From PHAA01 sp034927445 (GTDB lineage Bacteria > Bacillota > Syntrophomonadia > Syntrophomonadales > Syntrophomonadaceae), in the NCBI GenBank assembly GCA_034927445.1, contig JAYFPZ010000003.1, positions 62,001 through 126,000 of the forward strand: a stretch of 64,000 nucleotides of DNA, read 5' to 3'. Shown here piece by piece: positions 26,433-34,980 of this stretch. The notes beneath the pieces are model-generated. The model searched no databases and was not told where the DNA came from. It saw only the letters and a list, made by a program, of their open reading frames with translations. The translations under genes and the position numbers were made by a program. The first letter of the stretch is position 1; each line of letters begins with the position of its first letter.

Positions 26433-26461
26433 ATTTTATGTAATACCGCAGGTATAGTCAA
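26433..26461 (-). promoter_or_regulatory. SigA-type promoter of the thi operon
   Basis: TTGACT (26461-26456) and TAAAAT (26438-26433) are 17 bases apart on the minus strand. Transcription would begin near 26426, directly at the leader hairpin. Confidence 0.75.
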
Positions 26462-26539
26462 GGCCTATTTTTATCAATTGCCCTTAGTCTACTGTATGGT
26501 AAGACTTTAGCCGAAAGGCGATGGTCAGGTTTATAGTAA

Positions 26540-26576
26540 GGAACGTTCTCCCGCTCCATTGCAAGGAGAACGCTCC
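26540..26576 (-). terminator. Hairpin after dodecin gene
   Basis: GGAACGTTCTC and GAGAACGCTCC pair with one G-U, 47 bases after the dodecin stop. There is no T-tract, so it is either a weak terminator or an mRNA-stabilising end. Confidence 0.5.
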
Positions 26577-26622
26577 CAGGCTCAACGGATTAAGTTGTTT
26601 AGCTACTTTATAAAGGGCACAC

Positions 26623-26817
26623 CTATTCGGTATAGGCTATTTTAATGTTGGCTTTATAGTCCACGATTTTGCTGCCCTGGACACTGGCGGTCCAATTTTG
26701 TACTTCGACTCCGGAAATATTTTTAAAGGTTTTGGATGCATCACTAATGGCGTTGTTAACGGCATCCTGCCAATCCTTATGGGACTCTCCTACAAATTCC
26801 GCGACTCTTACCTGCAA
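26623..26817 (-). CDS. Dodecin-family flavin-binding protein
   Basis: A 64-residue protein of the dodecin family, which forms hollow dodecamers that store or buffer flavins. The family pattern is clear: VAEFVGESHKDWQDAVNNAISDASKT in the first half, a central VQNWTASVQG where a Trp can stack on flavin, and KANIKIAYTE at the end. I chose the TTG at 26817 because AAGGAG lies eight bases upstream; the open frame to 26835 would put the ribosome site inside the gene. It follows sigF by 55 bases in the same direction, so it may be read with the sporulation operon. Confidence 0.85.
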   Translation of the reverse strand: MQVRVAEFVGESHKDWQDAVNNAISDASKTFKNISGVEVQNWTASVQGSKIVDYKANIKIAYTE

Positions 26818-26872
26818 TTTAACTGCTCCTTTCAAACGTATTTAGGCTTATTATGACGTTTGCAAGGTTTTT

Positions 26873-27601
26873 TTATTCAAGCACCTTTTTCAGCTTCAGT
26901 AAAGCTCCTTTTTCTATGCGCGAAACTTGCACCTGGGAAACTCCAATGTCATCGGCAATGGCTGATTGGGTCTCATCGCGGAAAAACCTGCGCAGAATGA
27001 TCTCCCGTTCCCTGGGCTCCAGCTTGCTTAAGGCCTCGCGCAGGGCCAGCTTTTCCAGCATCATGATATTGCCTTCATCGTTGGCCAGCCGGTCAATCAG
27101 AGATATTTGCTCTTTTTCGTCACCCTGAAAGGTGTCGTAGATGTAAGCCGGAGATTGACAGGCTTCCAGAGCCATTACTATTTCCTCTTTATCCATGGCC
27201 AGCAACCCGGATATTTCAGCGATGGTCGGCTCCCGGCCCAGGCTTCCGCGCAGTTTTTCCTGGGCCCAGCGTATCTTGCTGTAGTTCTCTTTCAAACCTC
27301 TTTGAACTTTGACGATACCGTCATCCCTGAGAAACTTCTTTATTTCGCCAATAATCATCGGCACCGCATAGGTTGAAAACCGGACCTGAAATGAAAAATC
27401 AAATTTGTCAATTGCCTTAATAAGTCCGATAGAACCGACCTGAAACAGATCATCATAATCATAGGAAGTATTTTTAAAGCGCTCCAGCACCATATACACC
27501 AGCCCCAGGTTAGCCTCATAGAATTTGTCTCTGGCCTCGGCATCACCGCTCTGAGCCTTTAAGAGAAGGTTGTCATTTTCCTGGTATTTATCCGGGGGCA
27601 T
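26873..27601 (-). CDS. sigF: Forespore-specific sigma factor F
   Basis: First compartment-specific sporulation sigma factor. Region 2 shows YDYDDLFQVGSIGLIKAIDKFD near residue 47 and FSTYAVPMIIGEIKKFLRDDG near 75; region 3 has EPTIAEISGLL; region 4 ends with LSKLEPREREIILRRFF and SQVQVSRIEKGALLKLKK. Length 242 aa and position directly after spoIIAA-spoIIAB identify it as SigF rather than SigG. It is held inactive by SpoIIAB and released by dephosphorylated SpoIIAA. The ATG at 27601 is 14 bases past spoIIAB. Confidence 0.95.
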   Translation of the reverse strand: MPPDKYQENDNLLLKAQSGDAEARDKFYEANLGLVYMVLERFKNTSYDYDDLFQVGSIGLIKAIDKFDFSFQVRFSTYAVPMIIGEIKKFLRDDGIVKVQRGLKENYSKIRWAQEKLRGSLGREPTIAEISGLLAMDKEEIVMALEACQSPAYIYDTFQGDEKEQISLIDRLANDEGNIMMLEKLALREALSKLEPREREIILRRFFRDETQSAIADDIGVSQVQVSRIEKGALLKLKKVLE

Positions 27602-27615
27602 ATAACAACCCCCTT

Positions 27616-28062
27616 TTAAGCCAAGGCTTCTTTGTTTTTAAGCGCGAAACAACGTTTTAGCCTAAGGCTCGTCCCCTGTCCGGGCTGACTGACAACCTCG
27701 AGTTCATCCATAAACGACCTCATTAACGTAAAACCCAATCCGGTCCGGTTGGGGTCGCTGGAAAAGCTCGGTTCCATGGCCTGTTCGATATTGTCTATCC
27801 CTTTGCCATAATCCTCTATCATAATTTCCAGGATGCTGTCATCCAGAATAGTGGCCATTACCACTACCTTTTCGGTAGGCCGGTTTTCGTAACCGTGGAT
27901 GATACAGTTGGATACCGCTTCTGACACTACCAGTTTTATTTCCTCTATTTCCTCCAGCGTACAATTGATTTGAGCGGCAAAAGCTCCTACACATGAGCGC
28001 GCAAAGGAAACATTGGCAGGCAAACTCTGGAATTCGAAACGTACATAATTTTTCATATTCAT
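27616..28062 (-). CDS. spoIIAB: Anti-sigma F factor, serine kinase
   Basis: GHKL-fold protein that binds SigF and also phosphorylates SpoIIAA. ATP-site boxes are SEAVSNCIIHGYENRP (N box), IMIEDYGKGIDNIEQAM (G1) and DPNRTGLGFTLMRSFMDEL (G2). The usual family start (NMKNYVRFEFQSLPANVSFAR) corresponds to ATG 28062 or 28056. The frame is open to 28107, where a GTG overlaps a strong AGGAGGTG; in that case the protein would have 15 extra N-terminal residues. The true start is therefore unsettled. Second gene of the spoIIA operon. Confidence 0.94.
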   Translation of the reverse strand: MNMKNYVRFEFQSLPANVSFARSCVGAFAAQINCTLEEIEEIKLVVSEAVSNCIIHGYENRPTEKVVVMATILDDSILEIMIEDYGKGIDNIEQAMEPSFSSDPNRTGLGFTLMRSFMDELEVVSQPGQGTSLRLKRCFALKNKEALA

Positions 28063-28113
28063 GGCCTGTCCAGCCGGGGAATGCATCCCCGCAGTGCTGG
28101 TATTCACCTCCTC

Positions 28114-28446
28114 TTATATATTGATGATATCCTGCTCATTGCTATACATGGAAACTAATTTGTTGATGCCCGAGAACTTTAATATTTTATGGACTGACGG
28201 ACTAGCTCCGACAATGAACATCCTCCCGTTCAAACCGGCAATTTTTTTATAACGGCCAATTAAAACCCCCAATCCCGAGCTGTCAATAAAGCTTACTTTT
28301 TCCAGATTAATGATCAAATTGCTTATTTTTTTGGTTTCCAGCTTCCTGTCTATCTCATGGCGGAACTTTTCTGCCACCACCATGTCCATCTCTCCCTGGA
28401 TCCTTACTAAAAGTGTATTTCTAATCTGTTTAAATTCTAGATCCAC
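28114..28446 (-). CDS. spoIIAA: Anti-anti-sigma factor
   Basis: STAS-domain protein that, when dephosphorylated by SpoIIE, frees SigF from SpoIIAB. The phosphorylated serine is the second Ser of FIDSSGLGVL near residue 57. Length (~110 aa) is typical. The GTG at 28446 follows AAGGAGGGG by about eight bases; the longer frame to 28467 includes that ribosome site and is unlikely. First gene of spoIIA, preceded by dacF at a 137-base gap, as in Bacillus where dacF lies upstream. Confidence 0.95.
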   Translation of the reverse strand: MDLEFKQIRNTLLVRIQGEMDMVVAEKFRHEIDRKLETKKISNLIINLEKVSFIDSSGLGVLIGRYKKIAGLNGRMFIVGASPSVHKILKFSGINKLVSMYSNEQDIINI

Positions 28447-28583
28447 GCAAAAGTCCCCTCCTTGCAAATCTTAAAGCCAGGGAATAACAAAACAATAGCT
28501 ATGCATATATCCGGGTTATATTGTTTTATTTTCCTGGATAAGAATTCTACAAAGAAGGGACAAGTCCTTCCACAAAATTCCAA

Positions 28584-29735
28584 TTATAAAAGAAAAGTTT
28601 CGGCATACATTTTCAGGATTTCTTTAATAATGCCTCCCCGGCTGATCTCTTTTGCCGAAACAAGGTCTACGGTTTTCTGGAGATTGCCATCTTTATAGAT
28701 TTGTATCTCTCCTAATTTCTGACCCTGGGCAACCGGCGCATTTATATACTCAGGCAGTATCTTGGTGTTGGTGATATTGTCTTTTTCTCCTTTAAGATAG
28801 ATTGAGCCCACATCTTCCGAGGCCAGCGCTTCAACTTCCTCCTCCGTTCCTTTGCCGACCTTTACCAGGCCGCATACACTGTCACGGGTAAAGAAAGATT
28901 TATAGGCATATTTGGCAAAACCGTAATTGAAAAGTTCCATGGAATCCCGGAAGTGGCCGCGCACCTCGGGAGAAGCCATAACCACCGCTATTAATCGCAA
29001 GCCATCCCGTTTTACCGTGGAAGTCAGACAATATTTAGCCTCCTCGGTCCATCCGGTTTTAAAGCCGTCCGCCCCCTGGTACCACCAGAGCAGTTTATTG
29101 GTGTTATATAGTTTAAAGGCACCCTGACGCAGGTTGTATTCCTTGATTGAGGTATACTCGAGCACCCGGGGATGAGACAAAGCATAACGGGCGATTACGG
29201 CCATATCATAGGCCGAGGTATAGTGACCTTCGGCGGGCAAACCATAGGAGTTGATAAAATGGGTATTCTCCAAGCCCAATTCATTTACTCTGGCATTCAT
29301 CTTATCTACAAAATTTTGGTGGGTCCCTTCCAAAAACTCGGCCAGGGCAACACAGGCATCATTAGCCGAACCTGCGGCTATAGCGATCATCATCTCTTCA
29401 TACGTCATCGTCTCGCCTGGTTCCAGATAGATCTGAGATCCTCCCATTTTCCAGGCATTCTCGCTGGCTACAACCTTGTCGCTAAGGTTTGCTTTCCCTT
29501 GCTCCAGGGCTTCTACGCCCAATGTCAGAGTCATTAATTTGGTCATACTGGCTGGAGCCAAACGTTTGTTTTCGTTGTATGCCGCTAGAATTTGGCCGGA
29601 ATCGGCATCCATCAATACATAAGCTTCAGCCTTTACATTTTCCATCTTCGGCTCAGCCGCCGCCGTCCCAATAAACGAGAACACAAATAGAATCAAGATC
29701 AACCCAACTGCGTTAGCTTTAAGTCTACCTCTCAT
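28584..29735 (-). CDS. dacF: Sporulation D-alanyl-D-alanine carboxypeptidase
   Basis: Penicillin-binding protein of the S11 family that trims the pentapeptide of peptidoglycan. A signal peptide occupies residues 1-27 (VGLILILFVFSFIGTAAAA). The three catalytic motifs are SMTK (PASMTKLM near residue 61), SAN (AAGSANDACVAL near 122) and KTG (DGFKTGWTEEA near 226). The C-terminal beta-rich domain ends in a short amphipathic helix for membrane attachment (IIKEILKMYAETFLL). Position directly upstream of spoIIAA supports the dacF name. Length 383 aa. Confidence 0.93.
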   Translation of the reverse strand: MRGRLKANAVGLILILFVFSFIGTAAAEPKMENVKAEAYVLMDADSGQILAAYNENKRLAPASMTKLMTLTLGVEALEQGKANLSDKVVASENAWKMGGSQIYLEPGETMTYEEMMIAIAAGSANDACVALAEFLEGTHQNFVDKMNARVNELGLENTHFINSYGLPAEGHYTSAYDMAVIARYALSHPRVLEYTSIKEYNLRQGAFKLYNTNKLLWWYQGADGFKTGWTEEAKYCLTSTVKRDGLRLIAVVMASPEVRGHFRDSMELFNYGFAKYAYKSFFTRDSVCGLVKVGKGTEEEVEALASEDVGSIYLKGEKDNITNTKILPEYINAPVAQGQKLGEIQIYKDGNLQKTVDLVSAKEISRGGIIKEILKMYAETFLL

Positions 29736-29914
29736 CCCGCATGTACCTCCCCCTATCGTATAACTATTTATTAATTATATTGAGATAATGCTGGTATTAT
29801 GTCACGCAGTTGGCTTAGGCATAAGGGCCTCACCTCAGTAACCGGGTGGTCAAGGCATCCCGCAAGTACGCTATTTTGAAATTGGCCTATAATATTTTAA
29901 GTTCTGTTCAGGGC

Positions 29915-29945
29915 AAAAAAGATAAGCAGCCGTCAAACACGGCTG
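29915..29945 (-). terminator. Terminator after pyrimidine-nucleoside phosphorylase
   Basis: CAGCCGT and ACGGCTG form a seven-base stem with a five-base loop. On the minus strand it is followed by GCTTATCTTTTTT. It lies 41 bases after the stop. Confidence 0.75.
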
Positions 29946-29985
29946 TCTTTAAAGAGGCAGGCTCTAATTCTGAATGGTTAGTGAC

Positions 29986-31287
29986 CTATTGAACAACCTC
30001 ATAAATGTAATTCGATTTTCCGGGCTCCCGGCATGACATATGGTAGGCTTCATGCGCCTTGGCTTCTGCCTCGCTGCAGTCAGTCATATTGGTATGCAGG
30101 ATGCAAAGGGTGTCCCCCGCCGCTACCTGGTCCCCCACCTTTTTAACCAGCGTGATCCCTGCGGCCGGATCAATTATATCTTCTTTGGTTTTTCGGCCGG
30201 CCCCCAATAACATGGCGGCTATGCCTATGCTCTCAGCTGCAATCGACTCGACATAACCTCCGGCCAAGGCTTTGATTGCTTTATGCCGCCGAGCTTGGGG
30301 AAGGTTTTCGGGATGTTCAATCATTTGGGTATTGCCGCCTTGAATTTCCACCAGCAGTTTCAGCTGGTCCAGGGCTTTACCGGACTGAACCACCGCCTTC
30401 AGTTCACGGCAAGCCGTATCAAAATTGTCAAAGGCACCGCCCAGAACGGACATATAGGAAGCTATGGACAGGGAAACGGAGGTCAAATCATCGGCGCCCC
30501 CACCCTTCAGCACATCGATCGCTTCCTTGACTTCATTGGCGTTGCCGACTTCATATCCCAAGGGCTGGTTCATATCCGAAATAATAGCGATCGTCTTCCT
30601 ATTTAAGGAATTGCCGAGTTCGACCATGGTTCGGGCCAGGCTCCGGGCGTCCTCCAAAGATTTCATAAAAGCCCCCGACCCCATTTTCACATCCAAAACA
30701 ATTGCATCCGCACCCGCCGCCAATTTTTTGCTCATTACCGAGGCGGCTATCAAAGGAATGCTGTCCACGGTGGCGGTTACATCTCTCAGCGCATATATCT
30801 TCTTGTCAGCCGGGGTTAAATTGGCGGTTTGAGCTACCAGTGCCATTTTATACCGGTTTACATTGGCAATAAACTGCTCTTTACTTAATTCGGTCCTGAA
30901 GCCTTCGATTGATTCCAATTTATCAATGGTCCCACCGGTATGCCCTAAACCTCTGCCGCTCATTTTGGCGACCGGAACCCCCACCCGGGCCAGCAGGGGC
31001 AAAACGATCAGGCTGACCTTGTCCCCTACCCCGCCGGTGGAATGCTTGTCAACTTTGATGCCGGCAATCGCAGACAAATCAATAACATCGCCGGAATTGA
31101 CATAAGCCTGGGTCAAATCTGCTATTTCTTGCTTAACCATCCCTTTAAAGTATATGGCCATAAGCAGCGCGGACATCTGATAATCCGGGATAGAGCCGTT
31201 GGTATAGCCCGCTACTGCCAGGTCTATTTCTTCCTTGGTCAGTATGCCGCCGTTTTTTTTCTTTTGGATGACATCCACCATTCGCAT
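29986..31287 (-). CDS. pdp: Pyrimidine-nucleoside phosphorylase
   Basis: Splits thymidine, uridine or deoxyuridine with phosphate to give a base and (deoxy)ribose 1-phosphate. Family signature SGRGLGHTGGTIDKLESI lies near residue 110; DKHSTGGVGDKVSL near 81 and VLDVKMGSGAFMKS near 195 form the phosphate and substrate sites. About 433 aa, normal. I preferred ATG 31287 (MRMVDVIQKKK), although a TTG at 31293 has better spacing to AAAGGAG. It follows deoB, which handles its sugar-phosphate product. Own terminator downstream. Confidence 0.94.
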   Translation of the reverse strand: MRMVDVIQKKKNGGILTKEEIDLAVAGYTNGSIPDYQMSALLMAIYFKGMVKQEIADLTQAYVNSGDVIDLSAIAGIKVDKHSTGGVGDKVSLIVLPLLARVGVPVAKMSGRGLGHTGGTIDKLESIEGFRTELSKEQFIANVNRYKMALVAQTANLTPADKKIYALRDVTATVDSIPLIAASVMSKKLAAGADAIVLDVKMGSGAFMKSLEDARSLARTMVELGNSLNRKTIAIISDMNQPLGYEVGNANEVKEAIDVLKGGGADDLTSVSLSIASYMSVLGGAFDNFDTACRELKAVVQSGKALDQLKLLVEIQGGNTQMIEHPENLPQARRHKAIKALAGGYVESIAAESIGIAAMLLGAGRKTKEDIIDPAAGITLVKKVGDQVAAGDTLCILHTNMTDCSEAEAKAHEAYHMSCREPGKSNYIYEVVQ

Positions 31288-31399
31288 GGGCAAATCGACT
31301 CCTTTGATTATTAGTGCTTTCTATAACGTTGTCCCGCCGGCAAGGGCATGTTCAAGGCATAAACCATGCCTTCACCCCTGGTCTTCGCCTAGACAACGG

Positions 31400-32572
31400 T
31401 TATCTGCGGATGAGCCCGTAAAAACTCTGCCCCACTGCGACCCCGGTCTCAACCCCCAGGTATTCGGCAATGGTCCGGCCCAAATCCGCAAAGGTAGTAC
31501 GCGTACCCAGATCAAGCCCGGCTTTTATTTGCCTGCCATAAACCAGCAGCGGAACCTGTTCGCGGGTATGATCGGTGCCGGCGGTGGTAGGGTCGCAGCC
31601 GTGGTCAGCCGAAATAAACAATATGTCTTCAGGCTGCATGGCCTGCATTAATTCCGGCAGCCAGCGGTCAAAATCCTCCAGGGCCTGCGCATACCCCTCA
31701 GCGTCATTGCGATGTCCGTAAAGCTGATCAAAGTCAATCAGGTTGGCAAAAAGCAGTCCCTCAAAGTTACTTTTTAAGATATTAATAATCTTCTGCATAC
31801 CGTCATGGTTGTTCTCCGTGGGGTGGGTTTCCGTAATTCCCCGGCCGCCAAATATATCTTTTATTTTTCCCACCCCGATAATTTGCTGTCGGGCCGCAAT
31901 AATACTGTCCAATATATTCTGATCCGGCTCCAAAGAATAATCATGGCGGTGCGGGGTGCGAATAAAATTTCCTGCCTTACCGATAAAAGGACGGGCTATC
32001 ACCCGGCCTACCCCATAATCTCCGGTCATTAATTCACGCGCCACCCGGCAGATGTGATAGAGTTCTTCCAAGGGGATGACTTCTTCATGGGCGGCAATCT
32101 GCAGAACGCTGTCAGCCGAGGTATAAACGATAGGGCAGCCGGTTTCAACATGCTCCTGCCCCAGCCGGGCAATGATTTCCGTACCGGATGCTGCTATATT
32201 GCCGATAGTCTTGCGGCCGATACGATTTTCCAGTGCTTGGATAAGCTCAGGGGGAAAACCATGGGGAAAAGTAGGGAAAGGCTTATTCAGGATAATTCCC
32301 ATCATCTCCCAATGCCCGGTGGTCGTATCCTTGCCTTGGGATTGTTCGGTCATTTTACCAAAATTGCCGATGGGTAAAACGGATGCCGCAACCCCCTCCA
32401 GTTCTTCCAGATTGCCCAGGCCTAATGCCTGCATATTGGGTAGATTTAACCCCCCCACGGCGCAGGCGGTATGTTTAAAGGTGTTGCAGCCCTCGTCTCC
32501 ATAAAGGCAGCTATCCGCGGCAGCTCCAATTCCCACGCTATCCAATACTATTAATATGGCTCTTTTACCCAC
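31400..32572 (-). CDS. deoB: Phosphopentomutase
   Basis: Alkaline-phosphatase superfamily enzyme that interconverts (deoxy)ribose 1- and 5-phosphate. Metal-binding words are LIVLDSVGIGAAADS at the start, SQGKDTTTGHWEMMG near residue 80 with the phospho-threonine, NLIDFDQLYGHRNDAEGYA near 280, and SADHGCDPTTAGTDHTREQVPLL near 322. Length 390 aa is normal. It lies between xerD and pdp in the same orientation; this nucleoside salvage pair within a sporulation neighbourhood is conserved in Firmicutes. Confidence 0.96.
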   Translation of the reverse strand: MGKRAILIVLDSVGIGAAADSCLYGDEGCNTFKHTACAVGGLNLPNMQALGLGNLEELEGVAASVLPIGNFGKMTEQSQGKDTTTGHWEMMGIILNKPFPTFPHGFPPELIQALENRIGRKTIGNIAASGTEIIARLGQEHVETGCPIVYTSADSVLQIAAHEEVIPLEELYHICRVARELMTGDYGVGRVIARPFIGKAGNFIRTPHRHDYSLEPDQNILDSIIAARQQIIGVGKIKDIFGGRGITETHPTENNHDGMQKIINILKSNFEGLLFANLIDFDQLYGHRNDAEGYAQALEDFDRWLPELMQAMQPEDILFISADHGCDPTTAGTDHTREQVPLLVYGRQIKAGLDLGTRTTFADLGRTIAEYLGVETGVAVGQSFYGLIRR

Positions 32573-32625
32573 TGTAATTTCCTCCTCCGATGATCATTGA
32601 GATTAGTTTGCCCGTTTTTGTAATG

Positions 32626-33516
32626 TCAGGCCCGGGGGTGGCATTGATGATAGACTTCCCGCAATCGGCTTTTGGTCAGATGCGTATATATCTGGGTGGT
32701 AGAAATATCGGAATGGCCAAGCATTTCCTGCACCGCACGCAAATCCGCGCCATTTTCCAGAAGATGAGTAGCAAAGGAATGCCGCAGGGTATGCGGGGTC
32801 AATTCCTTATCCACGCCTATTTTTTCCCCGTAACCGGCTAATATTTTAAAGAACCCCTGGCGGCTCAGCTTGTTGCCATGAGCATTGAGAAACAAGGTAC
32901 GGTCATTTTTCCCCTTTAACAGGGAATTGCGAGCCCGGGCCAAGTATCGTTCCAGCCAAAAGACGGAAGTCTGATTGACCGGGACAATGCGTTCCTTTCT
33001 TCCCTTGCCCAGGCACCGGAGAAATCCCGCCATGGTATTGATGTCTTCCAGCTGCAGGTCCAGCAGCTCGGAAACCCTGATCCCGGTGCCATACATCAGT
33101 TCCATCATGGCTCTGTCCCTCAACCCGAGAGGAAGCAGTACATTGGGCTGTTCCATCAGTTTGTCCACTTCTTCTATAGTCAAAACCTGCGGCAGCTTCC
33201 GCTTGATTTTAGGCGTCTCCAGATCAGTGGTAGGATTCAATCCCATATACTCTTCCAGCACCAGGAACTTAAAAAATCCTCTTATACTGGAAAAGCTGCG
33301 GGCCACGCTGGAGTTGGCCGCCTCCTTATCCATTTCCCAGGCCAGGAAGTTGACAATATGGCGTTTACTCACATCCTCCCAGCGCTCTACCTGAGCTTGC
33401 TTCCGCAGATACTCCGCAAATTTGTCGAGGTCGCGGCGGTAAGCAGCCTGGGTATTGGATGATAGACCCTTATCATACTGAATATAATCCATGAAGGCAG
33501 CAATGTATCTATCCAC
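32626..33516 (-). CDS. xerD: Tyrosine recombinase XerD
   Basis: Site-specific recombinase that, with XerC, resolves chromosome dimers at dif. The SAM-like N-terminal domain begins MDRYIAAFMDYIQYDKGLSS. Catalytic residues are the Arg in YGTGIRVSELLDL near 147, Lys in GKGRKERIVP near 172, His/Arg in HTLRHSFATHLLENGADL near 242, His in EMLGHSDISTTQIYTH near 267 and the Tyr in the latter. Length 296 aa is normal. Position next to deoB and spoIIM is the standard Firmicute XerD locus, so it is the housekeeping copy rather than a phage integrase. Confidence 0.95.
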   Translation of the reverse strand: MDRYIAAFMDYIQYDKGLSSNTQAAYRRDLDKFAEYLRKQAQVERWEDVSKRHIVNFLAWEMDKEAANSSVARSFSSIRGFFKFLVLEEYMGLNPTTDLETPKIKRKLPQVLTIEEVDKLMEQPNVLLPLGLRDRAMMELMYGTGIRVSELLDLQLEDINTMAGFLRCLGKGRKERIVPVNQTSVFWLERYLARARNSLLKGKNDRTLFLNAHGNKLSRQGFFKILAGYGEKIGVDKELTPHTLRHSFATHLLENGADLRAVQEMLGHSDISTTQIYTHLTKSRLREVYHQCHPRA

Positions 33517-33626
33517 AGCCTTCCTCCTGTTTTTCTTTTTTCAATTAGACAAAACCGCCCATTATTCCTGCCTGGATCACACGAAAAATAGACTTGCCTT
33601 TTTATTTGCCCTGATTTAAAGGAAGT

Positions 33627-33893
33627 TTATTCTTTTTCTTCCTGGTAAAAATTCTGCACCTTTATAACAAACTGGTCAACCTTTTGGCTGAAATCAGTGG
33701 ATGGCGGGGTACTTTCCACCCGCATGGGATTGCCGGTCGGGGTTTCGTCTTTCATCCAGCCGCTGAAAACCGGTACCTTTTCGTAGAATATACCTGATAC
33801 CAAGGGTATGGCGGCAGCGAACAAGGCTATCACGATTGCGATCGTGGCCAGGCGGATGACTTTTTGTTTCCATTTTCCCACTACAATTATCAT
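33627..33893 (-). CDS. Small single-pass membrane protein
   Basis: An 88-residue protein that I do not recognise. A basic start (GKWKQKVIR) is followed by one hydrophobic segment at about residues 14-34 and an exported-looking polar tail with PPSTDFSQKVDQF and a charged C-terminus. It lies between spoIIM and xerD, a place where Bacillus has a small DUF4227 gene, but sequence similarity to that family is not evident. The frame starts with ATG at 33893, 25 bases after spoIIM, and is probably co-transcribed with spoIIM. Confidence 0.65.
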   Translation of the reverse strand: MIIVVGKWKQKVIRLATIAIVIALFAAAIPLVSGIFYEKVPVFSGWMKDETPTGNPMRVESTPPSTDFSQKVDQFVIKVQNFYQEEKE

Positions 33894-33918
33894 TCTGACT
33901 AACCTCCCTTTATTTAAA

Positions 33919-34530
33919 TTAAATAAACAGACTCAAAAACCAGGGGGATAGGTAAGCCTCCATAAGAGAACCAATCAACACTATTACCAATGAAACCAGC
34001 AGCAGTACGGTGTAGCTTATGAAACCCTTGCCCAGGGGCATTCCCCCTATCGACCTGCCCTTGGCAATATAGATCGTAAAATTGATGCCGACCACTGACC
34101 AGATGATGAGCAGAGGTATAAAAACCAGGTTTTGCGGCAGAATGGACAATATGCTGATCAGAACCCCGGACACAGCTTTTTCCTTAACCAAAAAACTGAC
34201 GGTAAAGCCCAGGGAAAACCCTTTCAAAAATACCACGCCCAAAATGATAGGCATCCCAATTATAGTCAATCCCAGAAACCAGACCGCTATTATGCTCTTG
34301 GCCTGGTTCAGAAATGAATTTAACAATATGACCTGTTTATCCAGGCCGACGTTCACCCCTCCCCTCAGATAATCATCAATAAGAGTAAGCAAATGGTTCT
34401 TAACCCCGCTGGTCAAACCCGCAGTTTTATAATCGCCCATTATTACCCCCAGGAAGAATATCAATGTAATAAGTAAATACTGCCATCGATTTTCACTTAT
34501 ATGTTGTTGCAGACGGTGCTTTGGTCTCAT
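33919..34530 (-). CDS. spoIIM: Stage II sporulation protein M
   Basis: Membrane component of the DMP complex (SpoIID-SpoIIM-SpoIIP) that drives engulfment of the forespore. The 203-residue protein has five hydrophobic segments and the characteristic WFLGLTIIGMPIILGVVFLKGFSLGFTVSFL and LPQNLVFIPLLIIW motifs. The basic N-terminus (RPKHRLQQHISENRW) fits. The SpoIID and SpoIIP partners are not in the window. Located upstream of xerD as in many Firmicutes. Confidence 0.94.
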   Translation of the reverse strand: MRPKHRLQQHISENRWQYLLITLIFFLGVIMGDYKTAGLTSGVKNHLLTLIDDYLRGGVNVGLDKQVILLNSFLNQAKSIIAVWFLGLTIIGMPIILGVVFLKGFSLGFTVSFLVKEKAVSGVLISILSILPQNLVFIPLLIIWSVVGINFTIYIAKGRSIGGMPLGKGFISYTVLLLVSLVIVLIGSLMEAYLSPWFLSLFI

Positions 34531-34830
34531 GGCTTTTCCTTTCCGGCAAATAATTCGGTACTGACTTCTCTTTCCAATAATATTTTAGGCTTGGCAACTT
34601 TATGCAAAAAAGAAAAGCCTAGTACCCTGCCGGGCTTGCAGTCATTGACAAACGGACGGTTTAATTTATATAATTTAAGCAGAAACATGAGATTGTAAGC
34701 TAGTAGTTCGTCCTGGAAGGCAGTTTTGGCGACCAGCCCAAAACAAGCAGGCACAAAGCCAAAAGGGGGTACGTTGGAGCCGGAACTCGATGGAGGATGA
34801 TGAAGGGAGTGGTTTACAACTTGACTCCAC
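34531..34830. other. Region with a doubtful 109-codon frame
   Basis: A minus-strand frame (34856-34527) is open for 109 codons and contains DELLAYNLMFLLKLYKLNRPF, which faintly resembles the C-terminal end of some DDE transposases. It starts within the terminator hairpin and lacks a ribosome site. I think it is either non-coding or a decayed transposase end; nothing more can be supported. Confidence 0.3.
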
Positions 34831-34886
34831 CAAAAAAACATAAAGTGGATTAGCATGATGTCGAAACATTATTGCTAATCCACTTT
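34831..34886 (-). terminator. Strong hairpin terminator after pyrophosphatase gene
   Basis: AAAGTGGATTAGCA and TGCTAATCCACTTT form a perfect 14-base stem around 17 bases. On the minus strand it is followed by ATGTTTTTTT. It lies 95 bases past the pyrophosphatase stop. Confidence 0.75.
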
Positions 34887-34980
34887 TTATTTAATACGAA
34901 AAATAGATGTGGACGACGCGGACTTATATGTGGTTGCGGCCTCCGGCCATAGGTGGTTAAGTTATATTGGATTTTAGCCT

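Noticed and set aside
26340..26622. TPP riboswitch ahead of thiS
   Set aside because: I looked for the CTGAGA and ACCTGATCTGG-like core words on the minus strand and did not find them.
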